Source: Tamaricihabitans halophyticus
GTDB lineage: Bacteria; Actinomycetota; Actinomycetes; Mycobacteriales; Pseudonocardiaceae
DNA: 64,000 nucleotides
Direction of reading: 5' to 3'
Assembly (NCBI RefSeq): GCF_004340875.1
Contig: NZ_SLXQ01000001.1
Span: 806,001 to 870,000 of the forward strand
Shown here piece by piece: positions 35,745 to 44,769 of the stretch. Below the pieces are notes generated by a model, which saw only the letters and a list, made by a program, of their open reading frames with translations, ran no database searches and had not been told where the DNA came from. Position 1 is the first letter of the stretch. The number at the start of each line of letters is the position of its first letter. The position numbers and the translations under genes were made by a program.

Positions 35745-37514
35745 ATGGCACGCGGTACGGTCACGATCTCGGTTGCGCTACTCGGCTGCCTGATGCTGGG
35801 TTCCAGTGCGCTGGGTTCCAGTGCGCTGGCAACCACCCAGGAGGAACTGCCAGGCAGGTTCGACCAGCCACACACCGGATTCGCGCCAGCGGAAACCGTG
35901 CTGCGCCCTGGCACCCCGGAAGAAGTAGGCCTGGATCGGGCACCACTGGCGCGCGCCGCCGAACAGGTAGCCAGCTGGACCGAGCCAGCTCCGGACACCG
36001 GCCATCCGCTCTACTCCGGCGCCGTCACCCTGCTCGCCCACCAGGGCGTCGTCGTTGATCGGCAAACCAGCGGGAAAGCCCTGCGCTACGCGGATGCCGA
36101 GGGCACCGAGCTACCCCCGGCCGAACAGCTACCCATGCGGCCGGACACGATCTTCGATATCGCCTCCATCTCGAAGCTGTTCACCTCGATCGCGGTGCTC
36201 CAACTCGCCGAGAACGGCGCGCTGGACATCAACGAGCCAGTAGCCAGCTATCTGCCGGAATTCGGCGTCAACGGCAAGTCGGACATCACCGTCGAGCAGC
36301 TACTCACGCATACCTCCGGGCTGGAACCCACGCTCAATCTGTGGCGCGATTACCCGGACAAGCCGTCGCGGATCAACGCCGTGCTCGAGGTCGCGCCGCA
36401 GGAAAAGCCCGGCAGTGCCTACCTCTACTCGGACCTGAACCTGATCACGCTCGGCGTGCTGGTGGAACGCCGCTCCGGCAGCACGCTGGACGAATTCGTA
36501 CGCGACCGGATCACCGAACCGCTCGCCATGACCGACACCGGGTACAACCCACCGGCAGACAAGCGAGATCGGATCGCCGCGACCGAGTACACCGCGGAAC
36601 CGCCACGCGGCCTGGTGCACGGCGAGGTGCATGACGAGAATGCCTGGTCGCTCGGCGGGGTCGCCGGGCATGCCGGGGTGTTCTCCACCGCGACGGATCT
36701 GGCCAAACTCGGCCAGGCGGTGCTCAACGGTGGTAGTTACGCCGGCAACCGGATCCTGCGCCAGGAAACCGTCGAGCAGATGCTCACCAACTACAACCAG
36801 GAGTTCCCGGACGACTCGCACGGGCTCGGCTTCGAACTGGACCAGCGCTGGTACATGGGCGGGCTTAGCGCGCCAGGTACCGCGGGACATACCGGGTTCA
36901 CCGGCACCAGCCTGGTGCTCGACCCCGCCTCCCGGTCGATCGCGATCCTGCTCACCAACCGGGTACACCCCAGCCGCGACTGGGGCTCGATCAACGAGGC
37001 GCGGGAAACCCACGCAAGCGGGCTGGCGGCCGCACTGGCGGTACCGCCCCGCCACGGGCCGGACAGCTGGCACAGCGCGCCGGGAAATTCGACCACTACG
37101 ACACTGTCCACCGCCCGGCTGCCCGTCCAGGGCACACCCGAGGTGACCTTCGACGCTTTCATCGACAGCGAAAAGACCGACAAACTCACGGTAGCGGCCA
37201 GCACCGACGGTCAGCGCTGGCAACCGCTGGAGCTGGAAGCCACCGGACCGGGCGCACCGGAAGGCGGTAGCAAAACGTTATCCGGCTCTGGTCACCGTTC
37301 GTGGTGGAGCGTAAAAGCACGATTGGATCAGTACGATCCGCCAAATGGCGGCACATTAACTCTCCGTTGGCAATTTGCTACCGACGATCAATACACCGGA
37401 CGCGGCGTGAATCTGGACGGCATCCAGGTAAAAGACGACTCCGGATTGATATTCGACGCCGAGCGGGACCCTCAGAAACTTGAACCAGAAGGATGGGTCA
37501 CAACCAGCCGTTGA
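35745..37514 (+). CDS. Exported serine hydrolase, AmiE/YbbE-like, with extra C-terminal domain
   Basis: A 589-residue beta-lactamase-fold hydrolase with a signal peptide containing a duplicated LGSSA unit. Active-site motifs are S141-I-S-K144 (SxxK), a YSD motif, and HTG in TAGHTGFTG. In B. subtilis the equivalent gene encodes AmiE, a MurNAc-L-alanine amidase that removes the stem peptide, so it probably completes the muropeptide breakdown. Beyond about residue 435 there is a beta-sandwich-like extension (VNLDGIQVKDDSGLIFDAE) absent from AmiE, encoded by DNA visibly richer in A+T than the rest of the cluster. Start ATG 35745 has GAGG 5 bp before it. Confidence 0.87.
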   Translation: MARGTVTISVALLGCLMLGSSALGSSALATTQEELPGRFDQPHTGFAPAETVLRPGTPEEVGLDRAPLARAAEQVASWTEPAPDTGHPLYSGAVTLLAHQGVVVDRQTSGKALRYADAEGTELPPAEQLPMRPDTIFDIASISKLFTSIAVLQLAENGALDINEPVASYLPEFGVNGKSDITVEQLLTHTSGLEPTLNLWRDYPDKPSRINAVLEVAPQEKPGSAYLYSDLNLITLGVLVERRSGSTLDEFVRDRITEPLAMTDTGYNPPADKRDRIAATEYTAEPPRGLVHGEVHDENAWSLGGVAGHAGVFSTATDLAKLGQAVLNGGSYAGNRILRQETVEQMLTNYNQEFPDDSHGLGFELDQRWYMGGLSAPGTAGHTGFTGTSLVLDPASRSIAILLTNRVHPSRDWGSINEARETHASGLAAALAVPPRHGPDSWHSAPGNSTTTTLSTARLPVQGTPEVTFDAFIDSEKTDKLTVAASTDGQRWQPLELEATGPGAPEGGSKTLSGSGHRSWWSVKARLDQYDPPNGGTLTLRWQFATDDQYTGRGVNLDGIQVKDDSGLIFDAERDPQKLEPEGWVTTSR

Positions 37515-37544
37515 CACTCTCCGCATTTGGGTACTACGAAAGTA

Positions 37545-37562
37545 TTAGCTCAGATGAGCTAA
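37545..37562. promoter_or_regulatory. Palindrome upstream of murR
   Basis: TTAGCTCAGATGAGCTAA is a perfect 8-bp inverted repeat with a 2-bp centre, 31 bp after the amiE-like stop and 130 bp before murR. It could be the MurR operator or a weak terminator; no T-run follows. Confidence 0.45.
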
Positions 37563-37693
37563 CAGTGCGTGTAGAACTGACGATATGTCCAGCAACATAT
37601 TGAGTCCCGCGGTAGACCAAAAGCTCCGCGCCTTGGTCCAGCCGAGCGACGGAAGGGTTGTCCCGGTATGCTGGCTGTTAGTAAGTTTCCCAC

Positions 37694-38695
37694 ATGAGCG
37701 GTGGCACAGTGTTAGCTGATGAGCAATCCGCCGAACCCGCGCCGGCCGGGCAGCAGAGCGGACCAGCCAATGGCAGTCCCATGGAAGCGCAGCAACCGAC
37801 GAGCCCACTGGTGCGAATCCGGTCGCTGCTGCCCGGGCTTGCCCGCGCCGAGCAACGCGTCGCGAAGGTCGTACTCGACAACCCCGCGGCGGTAGCCCGC
37901 AACAGCATCACCGAGGTCGCCGAGGCCGCTGGCACCAGCGAGACGACGGTGACCCGGTTCTGCAAGGCGATCGGCGTCGGCGGCTACCCCGAGCTACGCA
38001 TCGCACTCGCCGCGGACACCGCCCGCTCGGAAGCACGCTCCGACCGCGACCTCGGCGGCGACATTGGCCCGGACGATGATCTGCGGCAGATCGTCGGCAA
38101 GGTCAGTTTCGCCGATGTGCACGCCGTCGAGGAGACCGCGCAGCAGCTCGATGTCGCGGTACTGGAACGCGTGGTGAACCTCCTGGCCACCGCCGGCAGA
38201 GTCGATGTGTACGGGGTGGGCGCAAGCGCTTTCGTCGCCGCCGACCTGCAGCAGAAACTCCATCGCATCGGGCGGATCAGCTTCTCCTGGAGCGATACGC
38301 ACATCATGCTGACCTCGGCAGCCGTGCTCGGCTCGAACGATGTCGCGGTGGGTATCTCGCACACCGGGGCGACCGCGGACACCGTCGAAGCGCTGCGGGT
38401 GGCCCGCGAGCACGGGGCGACCACCGTCGCGTTGACCAACTTCCCCCGCTCCCCGATCGCCGAAGTCGCCGACCTGGTGCTCACCACCGCCGCGCGGGAG
38501 ACCACCTTCCGCTCCGGTGCGATGGCCAGCCGGATCGCGCAGCTCACCGTGATCGACTGCTTGTTCATCGGGGTAGCGCAGCAACATATGGCCACATCGA
38601 TGCGCGCGCTGGACGCGACGCGGGAGGCGGTAGGCACGCATCGCCTCGGCGTGCGCGCGGACGGACGCCGTAAACCAAAGGAGGGCGACAGATGA
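37694..38695 (+). CDS. murR: MurR/RpiR-family regulator
   Basis: A 333-residue transcriptional regulator with an N-terminal HTH_6 domain (about 40-115: LPGLARAEQRVAKVVLDNPA, SETTVTRFCKAIGVGGYPEL) and a C-terminal SIS sugar-phosphate-binding domain (about 160-290: RVDVYGVGASAFVAADL). Its ATGA overlap with murQ shows joint translation. By analogy with MurR in B. subtilis and E. coli, MurNAc-6-phosphate is the likely effector. The palindrome at 37545 is a possible binding site. Confidence 0.92.
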   Translation: MSGGTVLADEQSAEPAPAGQQSGPANGSPMEAQQPTSPLVRIRSLLPGLARAEQRVAKVVLDNPAAVARNSITEVAEAAGTSETTVTRFCKAIGVGGYPELRIALAADTARSEARSDRDLGGDIGPDDDLRQIVGKVSFADVHAVEETAQQLDVAVLERVVNLLATAGRVDVYGVGASAFVAADLQQKLHRIGRISFSWSDTHIMLTSAAVLGSNDVAVGISHTGATADTVEALRVAREHGATTVALTNFPRSPIAEVADLVLTTAARETTFRSGAMASRIAQLTVIDCLFIGVAQQHMATSMRALDATREAVGTHRLGVRADGRRKPKEGDR

Positions 38696-39633
38696 CGGTG
38701 CCGCGCAAGGCGGTGTACGTCGATTCCCCAACCGAGATCCGGAATTCGCGCACCTTCGATATCGACGAGCTGTCCACTGAGGACATCCTGCGCAAGCTGA
38801 GCGATGAGGACCGGCTGGTGCCAAGCGCGGTCGCCGCGGTACTCGGCGAGCTCGCGGTGGCCGTCGATCTGGCCACCGAGGCACTGCGCGGTGGCGGTCG
38901 GGTGCACTACATCGGCGCGGGCACCTCGGGCCGGCTGGCCAGCCTGGACGCCGCCGAGCTCGCGCCGACCTTCAACGTTCCGGACGACTGGTTCCACGCG
39001 CATCACGCGGGCGGCCGAAACGCGCTGGCCAGCGCGGTCGAGGGCGCCGAGGACAACGCCGAAGCCGGCGCCGCCACGATGCGCGAGCACGTTCGAGCCG
39101 GCGACTTCGTGCTCGGGCTCACCGCGTCTGGGCGCACCCCTTACGTGCTTGGCGCGCTGCGCACGGCGCGGGAACTCGGGGCGCGCACCGGGCTGGTGTT
39201 CGGTAACCCCCGGCTGCGGGATTCGCTGGACGCCGAGGTGGACGTGCTGATCGCGCCGGATACGGGACCGGAGGCGATCGCCGGTTCGACGCGGATGAAG
39301 GCCGGTACCGCACAGAAGCTGATTCTCACCTCGTTCTCCACCGCCGTGATGATCAAACTCGGGCGGACCTATTCCAACCTGATGGTCAGCGTGCGGGCCA
39401 CGAACGAGAAACTGCGCGGGCGCACCCAGCGCATCCTCGCCGAGGCGACCGGCCTCCCGATCGAGGAATGCGCGGCAACGCTGGAGGACGCGGGCGGCGA
39501 TCTGAAGCTGGCGCTGGTCCAGCTGCTTTCCGGGGTGGAACTGCGCCAGGCGGATATCGCGCTGCACGAAGCCGACGGACACGTCCGCGAGGCGCTGGAC
39601 TGGCTCAACAGCACCCCCAGCCAAACCCGCTGA
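38692..39633 (+). CDS. murQ: N-acetylmuramic acid 6-phosphate etherase
   Basis: A 313-residue cytoplasmic lyase that cleaves the lactyl ether of MurNAc-6-phosphate to GlcNAc-6-phosphate and D-lactate. The SIS domain has HYIGAGTSGRLASLDAAELA (about 72-91), including the catalytic Glu89, and the second acid in VEGAEDNAEAG (around 117-120). The C-terminal part has the family's AEATGLPIEECAATLEDAGG. Length is standard. It ends the MurNAc cluster. Its stop codon falls in a degenerate copy of the dispersed gene-end repeat. Confidence 0.95.
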   Translation: MTVPRKAVYVDSPTEIRNSRTFDIDELSTEDILRKLSDEDRLVPSAVAAVLGELAVAVDLATEALRGGGRVHYIGAGTSGRLASLDAAELAPTFNVPDDWFHAHHAGGRNALASAVEGAEDNAEAGAATMREHVRAGDFVLGLTASGRTPYVLGALRTARELGARTGLVFGNPRLRDSLDAEVDVLIAPDTGPEAIAGSTRMKAGTAQKLILTSFSTAVMIKLGRTYSNLMVSVRATNEKLRGRTQRILAEATGLPIEECAATLEDAGGDLKLALVQLLSGVELRQADIALHEADGHVREALDWLNSTPSQTR

Positions 39634-39648
39634 CCTTCAAGAACGCTA
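39629..39648 (+). repeat. Dispersed gene-end repeat, copy D (degenerate)
   Basis: CGCTGACCTTCAAGAACGCT resembles the first 20 bases of the repeat and includes the murQ stop. It lies between convergent murQ and the Fic-like gene. Confidence 0.5.
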
Positions 39649-40371
39649 GGTGCCCGCGGCGTCGGCGATGCTGGTCGCCTCGCGGGCACCGGCGGTCAGC
39701 GCCGAACAGCACAACAACAGCCAGTCCCGCACCCCACCGGCTTCGCCGTTGGCGAACCCGGTGAGCGCCGCGGCGTACTGCTGCGGCTGCCGGTAGAACG
39801 CCACTTCCGGCACCAGCAACCCCTTCGGATCCAGCCCGCTCGCGATCATGGTCAACCGCGCGGCCGCCCGCGCGACGACGCCATCGGCGCTCCCGAACGG
39901 GCGAAGCGCGAGCAGTTCGCCGTGCACCACGGCGGCAAGCACCGGACCGGGCGCCTTCGTCTCCCCCACGGTCAGCCTGGCAAGCAAGTCCAACCGTTCG
40001 GACCCGGAGATCGGCCGCCCAAGCTGGTCCTGGTCGGCGACCAGATCGGCGGCGGCAAGCACATGCAGCCTGGCCAGCACCTGTAGCGGCGCCCGCTGCC
40101 AGGTGGCGAGCAGCGGGCCGAGCGCATCGGCCACCCGCAGCGCACCGGCCAGCACCGGATCGGCGATATCGCCGCCCTCCGGGATATCCGGGTTGGCCCC
40201 GTCCAGCGCCGCGGAAGCACGCGCCGCGCGCACCGAGGCCTCCGCGGCCGTAGCCGGCCACCCCCTACGGTTCGCCGGATGCCGGTGTACCTCGTCCACC
40301 GCTTCGCGGGCCTGCGCGACGGCATCGGATACACCCTCGAGGTCAAGCAATGGGCTCAGCGGGTCGGTCAC
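39646..40371 (-). CDS. Fic-like protein of unknown function
   Basis: A 241-residue helical protein (GTG start 40371, MTDPLSPLLDLEGVSDAVAQ) resembling Fic/DOC-like proteins that sit beside acs in many actinobacteria and are often labelled oxidoreductase. The LAAVVHGELLALRPFGSADG segment is like the Fic core, but the HPFxxGN catalytic loop is not intact (RPFGSADG), so AMP-transfer activity is doubtful. A small start helix contains ARASAALDGANPDIP, similar to the inhibitory helix region of Fic proteins. It is divergent from acs, with a shared intergenic palindrome. Confidence 0.75.
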   Translation of the reverse strand: MTDPLSPLLDLEGVSDAVAQAREAVDEVHRHPANRRGWPATAAEASVRAARASAALDGANPDIPEGGDIADPVLAGALRVADALGPLLATWQRAPLQVLARLHVLAAADLVADQDQLGRPISGSERLDLLARLTVGETKAPGPVLAAVVHGELLALRPFGSADGVVARAAARLTMIASGLDPKGLLVPEVAFYRQPQQYAAALTGFANGEAGGVRDWLLLCCSALTAGAREATSIADAAGT

Positions 40372-40448
40372 CGCGCGACCGTACCGCTCGTGGACCGTTC
40401 GCCGCGCACCCAGCACCATCCGTTCGCCGTAACTCGCAGGTTTGGCAC

Positions 40449-40464
40449 GGCACGGTAGCGTGCC
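40449..40464. promoter_or_regulatory. Palindrome between the Fic-like gene and acs
   Basis: GGCACGGTAGCGTGCC, a perfect 16-bp inverted repeat (6-bp arms, 4-bp centre), about 70-80 bp from both divergent start codons. A regulator site is plausible; the protein is unknown. Confidence 0.45.
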
Positions 40465-40534
40465 ATGCAGGATTACCGCCGGAGCGGTGACGACTGGGCG
40501 GTTACAAGGTCGGTTATCAAGGAGGTCTCGCACC

Positions 40535-42523
40535 ATGACCGAACAGTCCGGGCAGAACCCGGCACTGGACAACCTGCTCAGCGAGAGCAGGACGTTCCCG
40601 CCGAGCGCGGAGTTCGCCGCGCAAGCCAACGCGACAGCCGAGATGTACACCACGGCCGACGCGGACCGGGAAGCGTTCTGGGCCACCCAGGCCGAGCAAC
40701 TGCACTGGGAAACCAGCTGGAGCAAGGTGCTGGACTGGTCGGAGGCGCCGTTCGCGAAGTGGTTCGTGGGCGGCAAGCTGAACGTCGCGTACAACTGCGC
40801 GGACCGGCACGTCGCCGCCGGCAATGGCGACCGGGTAGCCATCCACTGGGAAGGCGAGCCGGGTGACTCCCGCACGATCACCTACGCCGACCTGCAGCGC
40901 GAGGTCAGCCGCACGGCCAACGCGTTCGCCTCGCTCGGGCTGACCAAGGGCGACCGGGTGGCGATCTACATGCAGATGATCCCGGAAACGGTGTTCACCA
41001 TGCTCGCCTGTGCCCGGCTCGGCCTTACGCACTCCGTCGTCTTCGCCGGCTTCTCCTCCGAGGCGCTGCGCTCGCGGATCGACGACGCCCAGGCCAAGGC
41101 CGTGATCACGGTGGACGGCCAGTTCCGCCGAGGCAAGGTCGCCCCGCTCAAGCCCGCGGTGGACGAGGCGGTGGCGCAGACGCCGAGCGTGGAAAAGGTC
41201 GTCGTGGTCAAGCGCGGCGAGAACGACGTCGCCTGGACCGAAGGCAGGGACATCTGGTGGCACGACCTGGTCGATCACCAGTCCGACCAGCACACCGCCG
41301 AAGCGCACGACGCCGAGCACCCGCTCTACATCCTGTACACCTCGGGTACCACGGGTAAGCCGAAGGGCATCCTGCACACCTCGGGTGGCTACCTGACCCA
41401 GGCCGCGTACACGCACCGGAACGTCTTCGACCTGAAGCCCGAATCGGACGTCTACTGGTGCACCGCGGACATCGGCTGGGTCACCGGGCACAGCTACATC
41501 GTCTACGGCCCGCTGGCCAACGGCGCGACCCAGGTGATCTACGAGGGCACCCCGAACTCGCCGCACGAGGCCAGGCACTGGGAGATCGTGCAGAAGTACG
41601 GCGTGACGATCTACTACACCGCGCCGACGCTGATCCGGACCTTCATGAAGTGGGGCGATCACCTTCCCGCGGAGTACGACCTTTCCTCGCTGCGGGTACT
41701 CGGCAGCGTGGGGGAACCCATCAACCCCGAGGCGTGGATGTGGTTCCGCGAGCACGTCGGCCGCAACCAGGCGCCGATCGTGGACACCTGGTGGCAGACC
41801 GAGACCGGGGCGATCATGATCTCGCCGCTGCCCGGCGTCACCGCGACCAAGCCCGGCTCGGCACAGCGCCCGCTGCCCGGTATCTCCGCGAAGGTGGTCG
41901 ACGACACCGGCGAGCAGGTCGGCCCGGGCGGCGGCGGTTACCTGGTGCTGGACAAGCCGTGGCCAGGGATGCTGCGCGGCATCTGGGGCGACCCGGAGCG
42001 CTACCGGGACACCTACTGGTCGCGGTTCGGGGCACAGGGCTACTACTTCGCGGGCGACGGTGCGAAGTACGACGAGGACGGCGATGTCTGGCTGCTCGGC
42101 AGGGTGGACGACGTGATGAACGTGTCGGGCCATCGCATCTCGACCACCGAGGTGGAGTCCGCGCTGGTTTCCCACCCGACGGTGGCCGAGGCCGCGGTGG
42201 TCGGCGCGACCGATCCGACCACCGGGCAGGGCATCGTGGCCTTCGTGATCCTGCGCGGCGGCGTGGCCGAGGACGAGGCGAAGGGCACCGAGGCGATCAC
42301 CGCGCTGCGCAACCACGTGGCCACCGAGATCGGGCCGATCGCCAAACCACGGCAGATCATGGTCGTGCCCGAGTTGCCGAAGACCCGCTCCGGCAAGATC
42401 ATGCGCCGGCTGCTGCGCGATGTCGCGGAGAACCGGCAGGTCGGTGACGTCACCACGCTCGCCGACTCCAGCGTGATGGACCTGATCTCCTCCGGTCTGC
42501 AGAGCGACAAGAGCGAGGACTGA
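40535..42523 (+). CDS. acs: Acetyl-CoA synthetase
   Basis: A 662-residue AMP-forming enzyme that activates acetate to acetyl-CoA. Motifs include the ATP/AMP-binding [19 protein letters not shown] (near 268), the acetate pocket with [22 protein letters not shown], and the C-terminal [11 protein letters not shown], whose lysine (near residue 620) is the site of regulatory acetylation in this family. The start ATG has an AAGGAGGT site. A strong terminator follows at 42532. It is the Rv3667 equivalent; acetylation control is linked to cAMP in mycobacteria, but no acetyltransferase is in the window. Confidence 0.97.
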   Translation: MTEQSGQNPALDNLLSESRTFPPSAEFAAQANATAEMYTTADADREAFWATQAEQLHWETSWSKVLDWSEAPFAKWFVGGKLNVAYNCADRHVAAGNGDRVAIHWEGEPGDSRTITYADLQREVSRTANAFASLGLTKGDRVAIYMQMIPETVFTMLACARLGLTHSVVFAGFSSEALRSRIDDAQAKAVITVDGQFRRGKVAPLKPAVDEAVAQTPSVEKVVVVKRGENDVAWTEGRDIWWHDLVDHQSDQHTAEAHDAEHPLYILYTSGTTGKPKGILHTSGGYLTQAAYTHRNVFDLKPESDVYWCTADIGWVTGHSYIVYGPLANGATQVIYEGTPNSPHEARHWEIVQKYGVTIYYTAPTLIRTFMKWGDHLPAEYDLSSLRVLGSVGEPINPEAWMWFREHVGRNQAPIVDTWWQTETGAIMISPLPGVTATKPGSAQRPLPGISAKVVDDTGEQVGPGGGGYLVLDKPWPGMLRGIWGDPERYRDTYWSRFGAQGYYFAGDGAKYDEDGDVWLLGRVDDVMNVSGHRISTTEVESALVSHPTVAEAAVVGATDPTTGQGIVAFVILRGGVAEDEAKGTEAITALRNHVATEIGPIAKPRQIMVVPELPKTRSGKIMRRLLRDVAENRQVGDVTTLADSSVMDLISSGLQSDKSED

Positions 42524-42531
42524 GCTGGTAT

Positions 42532-42569
42532 CTGGGGCCCTTTCCGTCGACCGGCGGGAAGGGCCCCAG
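42532..42569 (+). terminator. Terminator after acs
   Basis: Inverted repeat CTGGGGCCCTT (42532) with AAGGGCCCCAG (42559), loop of 16 bases, 9 bp after the acs stop. No T-run, as is common in high-GC actinomycetes. Confidence 0.75.
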
Positions 42570-42643
42570 GCATGCGCGCATCGAACAGTTGTTCTAGTAT
42601 GCAGCCCTGACGGGGACCGACGTGGCAGGGAGATAACGCGATC

Positions 42644-43108
42644 ATGACCGTGGATACGGCGACGCAGGAACACACGTCCAACGGCGCGGAACAAGCGCCT
42701 TCGACCGAGCAGAACGAGCACCCGCAGGCACCGGCAACCGCTGCCGAGCAGCCGGAAAGCGCCGCGAGCACGCCAGCCGAACCGGAAGCCGAAGCAAAGC
42801 CGCAGCGGAAGCCACGCAAGCAGTCCACAGCCAAGAAGACGCGTTCGGTCGAGCTGACGCTCACGGTGACCGGGACCGCCGATGGTGAATGGCAGGCCGA
42901 TGTCGTACACGGCACGAACCGCGTGGTTCGTGGCCTGAACATCCCGGCCGCCGCGGTGTCCAGGGCCGCGAAGGAACTACACGACGACATCTCCGGCGCG
43001 ATCGAGCAGGTGCTGGAGACCGCGCGGGAACAGCACCGCAGCCGCGTCGAGGAGCTACAGGCGGAGCTGGCCAAAGCGCAGGCGGCGCTGGCCGAGCTGG
43101 AGGAGTAG
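42644..43108 (+). CDS. Small hypothetical protein, DUF6319-like
   Basis: A 154-residue protein. The first 60 or so residues are a disordered Glu/Pro/Ala/Gln-rich tail ending in a basic patch (KPQRKPRKQSTAKKTR). It is followed by a short beta segment (SVELTLTVTGTADGEWQADV) and a C-terminal coiled coil (about 105-154, QHRSRVEELQAELAKAQAAL). It matches a small actinobacterial family of unknown role that I associate with DUF6319. The basic region and coiled coil could bind nucleic acid, but this is a guess. It has its own terminator. Confidence 0.75.
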   Translation: MTVDTATQEHTSNGAEQAPSTEQNEHPQAPATAAEQPESAASTPAEPEAEAKPQRKPRKQSTAKKTRSVELTLTVTGTADGEWQADVVHGTNRVVRGLNIPAAAVSRAAKELHDDISGAIEQVLETAREQHRSRVEELQAELAKAQAALAELEE

Positions 43109-43114
43109 AAGTTC

Positions 43115-43156
43115 CTCCGTTACCCCCGTTGCTGTTGGCGAACGGGGGTAACGGAG
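43115..43156. terminator. Bidirectional terminator
   Basis: A perfect 16-bp stem: CTCCGTTACCCCCGTT (43115-43130) with its complement (43141-43156), 10-base loop. It lies between the convergent DUF6319-like and POT transporter genes and probably serves both. Confidence 0.85.
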
Positions 43157-43163
43157 AAGCCGG

Positions 43164-44648
43164 CTAACGCACCGCAGGCATCAACCGGCGAATCGCCGGG
43201 GTGGCAATCGCCAGCAGTACCCCCATGCCCACGGCGATCCCACCGAGGACGCCGAAGTACGCCGCTTCGTTGTCCGCGCTGTAGTTCTCCGCCGCCCAGC
43301 CGGCGACCGAGGTTCCGGCGGCCACGGACAGGTAGAACAGCGCGACCGTCTGCGCCTCGAACGCCCGCGGCGCGAGCTTGGTGGACACCGAAAGCCCGAC
43401 TGGCGATAGGCACAGCTCGGCGAGGGTGAACACCAGTAGCACCAACACCAGGAACAGCACCGGCACCGAGGCGCCAGTCGTCCCGCTCATGGTGACCATC
43501 AACAGGAAGGCAAGGCCAACCCCACCAACGCCGAGCGCGAACTTGGTGGCCGTGGACGGCTGCCGGGAGCCGAGCTTGGTCCACATCCAGGCGAACACCG
43601 GGGCCAGCGTCACGATGAAGATCGGGATGATCGAGTTTACCCAGGCGACCGGAATCTCCCAGCCGAAGATCTGCCGGTCCACCCGGTTGTCCGCGTAGAA
43701 CACCATCACGGTGAACTGCTGCTGGTAGAGCGACCAGAATGCGAAGCTGGCCAGAAACAGTGGGATGAACGCGAACACCTGCTTGCGCTCGACCGTATTG
43801 ATCCGCCTGCTGGTGAGGATCACCACGAAATAGCCGAGCGCGGCGAGCACGATCACCGTGGTGGCCACGTTCACCAGGTTGTCCGCGGTGAGCCAGCCGA
43901 CCAGCACGGACAACACGATGACGAGCACCGCGGCCACCGCGATGCTCGTGGCGATCAACCGCTGCCCGCCGACGATCGGATTCGGCACCTTCCGGCCTTC
44001 CTCCGGCAGGTCCCTGCGCCAGATCACGTACTGGGCCAGGCCGAGCGCCATACCGACCGCGGCTACGCCGAAGCCATAGTGGAAGCCAAGTCTGGTCTGC
44101 AACAGGCCGGTAAGCAGTGGACCAACCAGTGCACCAAGGTTGACTCCCATGTAGAAGATGGAGAATCCCGCGTCCCTGCGCTCGTCCCTCGCGCTGTAGA
44201 GGAGTCCCACCAGCACTGTCGCGGTTGCCTTCAGCCCACCGCTGCCGATGGCGACAAGTACGAGTCCAATGCCGACACCGGTCAGCCCGGGGAAGACCGC
44301 GAGACTGACGTGGCCGAGCAGGATCAGCACGCCGCTGTAGAACAGCGTGCGCTCCGGTCCGAACAGCCGGTCGGCCACCCAGGCACCGAATACCGTGGAC
44401 AGATAGACGGTGCCACCGTAGGCGCCGACGATGCCCGCGGCGGTGTCCTTCGGAAGGGCTAACCCGCCATCGGCAACCGACCAGTAGAGGTAGATCGTGA
44501 GAATCGCTTGCATCCCATAGAACGAGAAGCGCTCCCACATCTCCACCCCGAACAGGTTGGCCAACCCCTTGGGGTGACCAAAGAATTTTCGGTCAAATCC
44601 GACATCGGGGTCGTCGGTCGGACCGTCGGTAGTGGACTGATTACTCAC
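43164..44648 (-). CDS. Peptide transporter, POT/PTR family
   Basis: A 494-residue proton-coupled oligopeptide transporter with about 14 membrane helices. The family motif is intact: GVEMWERFSFYGMQAILTIY in helix 1 (ExxERFxYY-like), GVYGG-like GAYGGTVYLSTVFGAWVADR, and FSIFYMGVNLGALVGPLLTG (the PTR2 signature). It probably imports di- or tripeptides. A TTGGTCTAGACA sequence lies 13 bp before the start codon, sharing the GGTCTAGAC core with the GntR operators at 13-16 kb. It is convergent with the small DUF6319-like gene. Confidence 0.93.
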   Translation of the reverse strand: MSNQSTTDGPTDDPDVGFDRKFFGHPKGLANLFGVEMWERFSFYGMQAILTIYLYWSVADGGLALPKDTAAGIVGAYGGTVYLSTVFGAWVADRLFGPERTLFYSGVLILLGHVSLAVFPGLTGVGIGLVLVAIGSGGLKATATVLVGLLYSARDERRDAGFSIFYMGVNLGALVGPLLTGLLQTRLGFHYGFGVAAVGMALGLAQYVIWRRDLPEEGRKVPNPIVGGQRLIATSIAVAAVLVIVLSVLVGWLTADNLVNVATTVIVLAALGYFVVILTSRRINTVERKQVFAFIPLFLASFAFWSLYQQQFTVMVFYADNRVDRQIFGWEIPVAWVNSIIPIFIVTLAPVFAWMWTKLGSRQPSTATKFALGVGGVGLAFLLMVTMSGTTGASVPVLFLVLVLLVFTLAELCLSPVGLSVSTKLAPRAFEAQTVALFYLSVAAGTSVAGWAAENYSADNEAAYFGVLGGIAVGMGVLLAIATPAIRRLMPAVR

Positions 44649-44660
44649 CCTTCCTCCATT

Positions 44661-44670
44661 GGTCTAGACA
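44661..44670. promoter_or_regulatory. Possible fourth GntR-type operator
   Basis: GGTCTAGACA preceded by ATT keeps the GTCTAGAC core of the three operators at 13-16 kb but loses the outer CG arms. It is 13 bp before the POT transporter start. Confidence 0.4.
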
Positions 44671-44769
44671 TATTCGGCCGCATGGTATTTACCATTAGGA
44701 TGTTGTCCCGGTGTGCCGGGAAGTCTGGTCGGCAGTAGATTTGTGCTGCCGATTTGAGGGAGGAAGATC

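Noticed and set aside
34415-35998. Open frame of about 527 codons on the minus strand
   Set aside because: Antisense to namZ, which has a clear signal peptide and family motifs.
37984-39624. Open frame of about 546 codons on the minus strand
   Set aside because: Antisense to murR and murQ, both well supported.
40517-42910. Open frame of about 797 codons on the minus strand
   Set aside because: Antisense shadow of acs and the following gene; composition is typical of mirror frames (His/Arg/Val-rich) and no motif is present.
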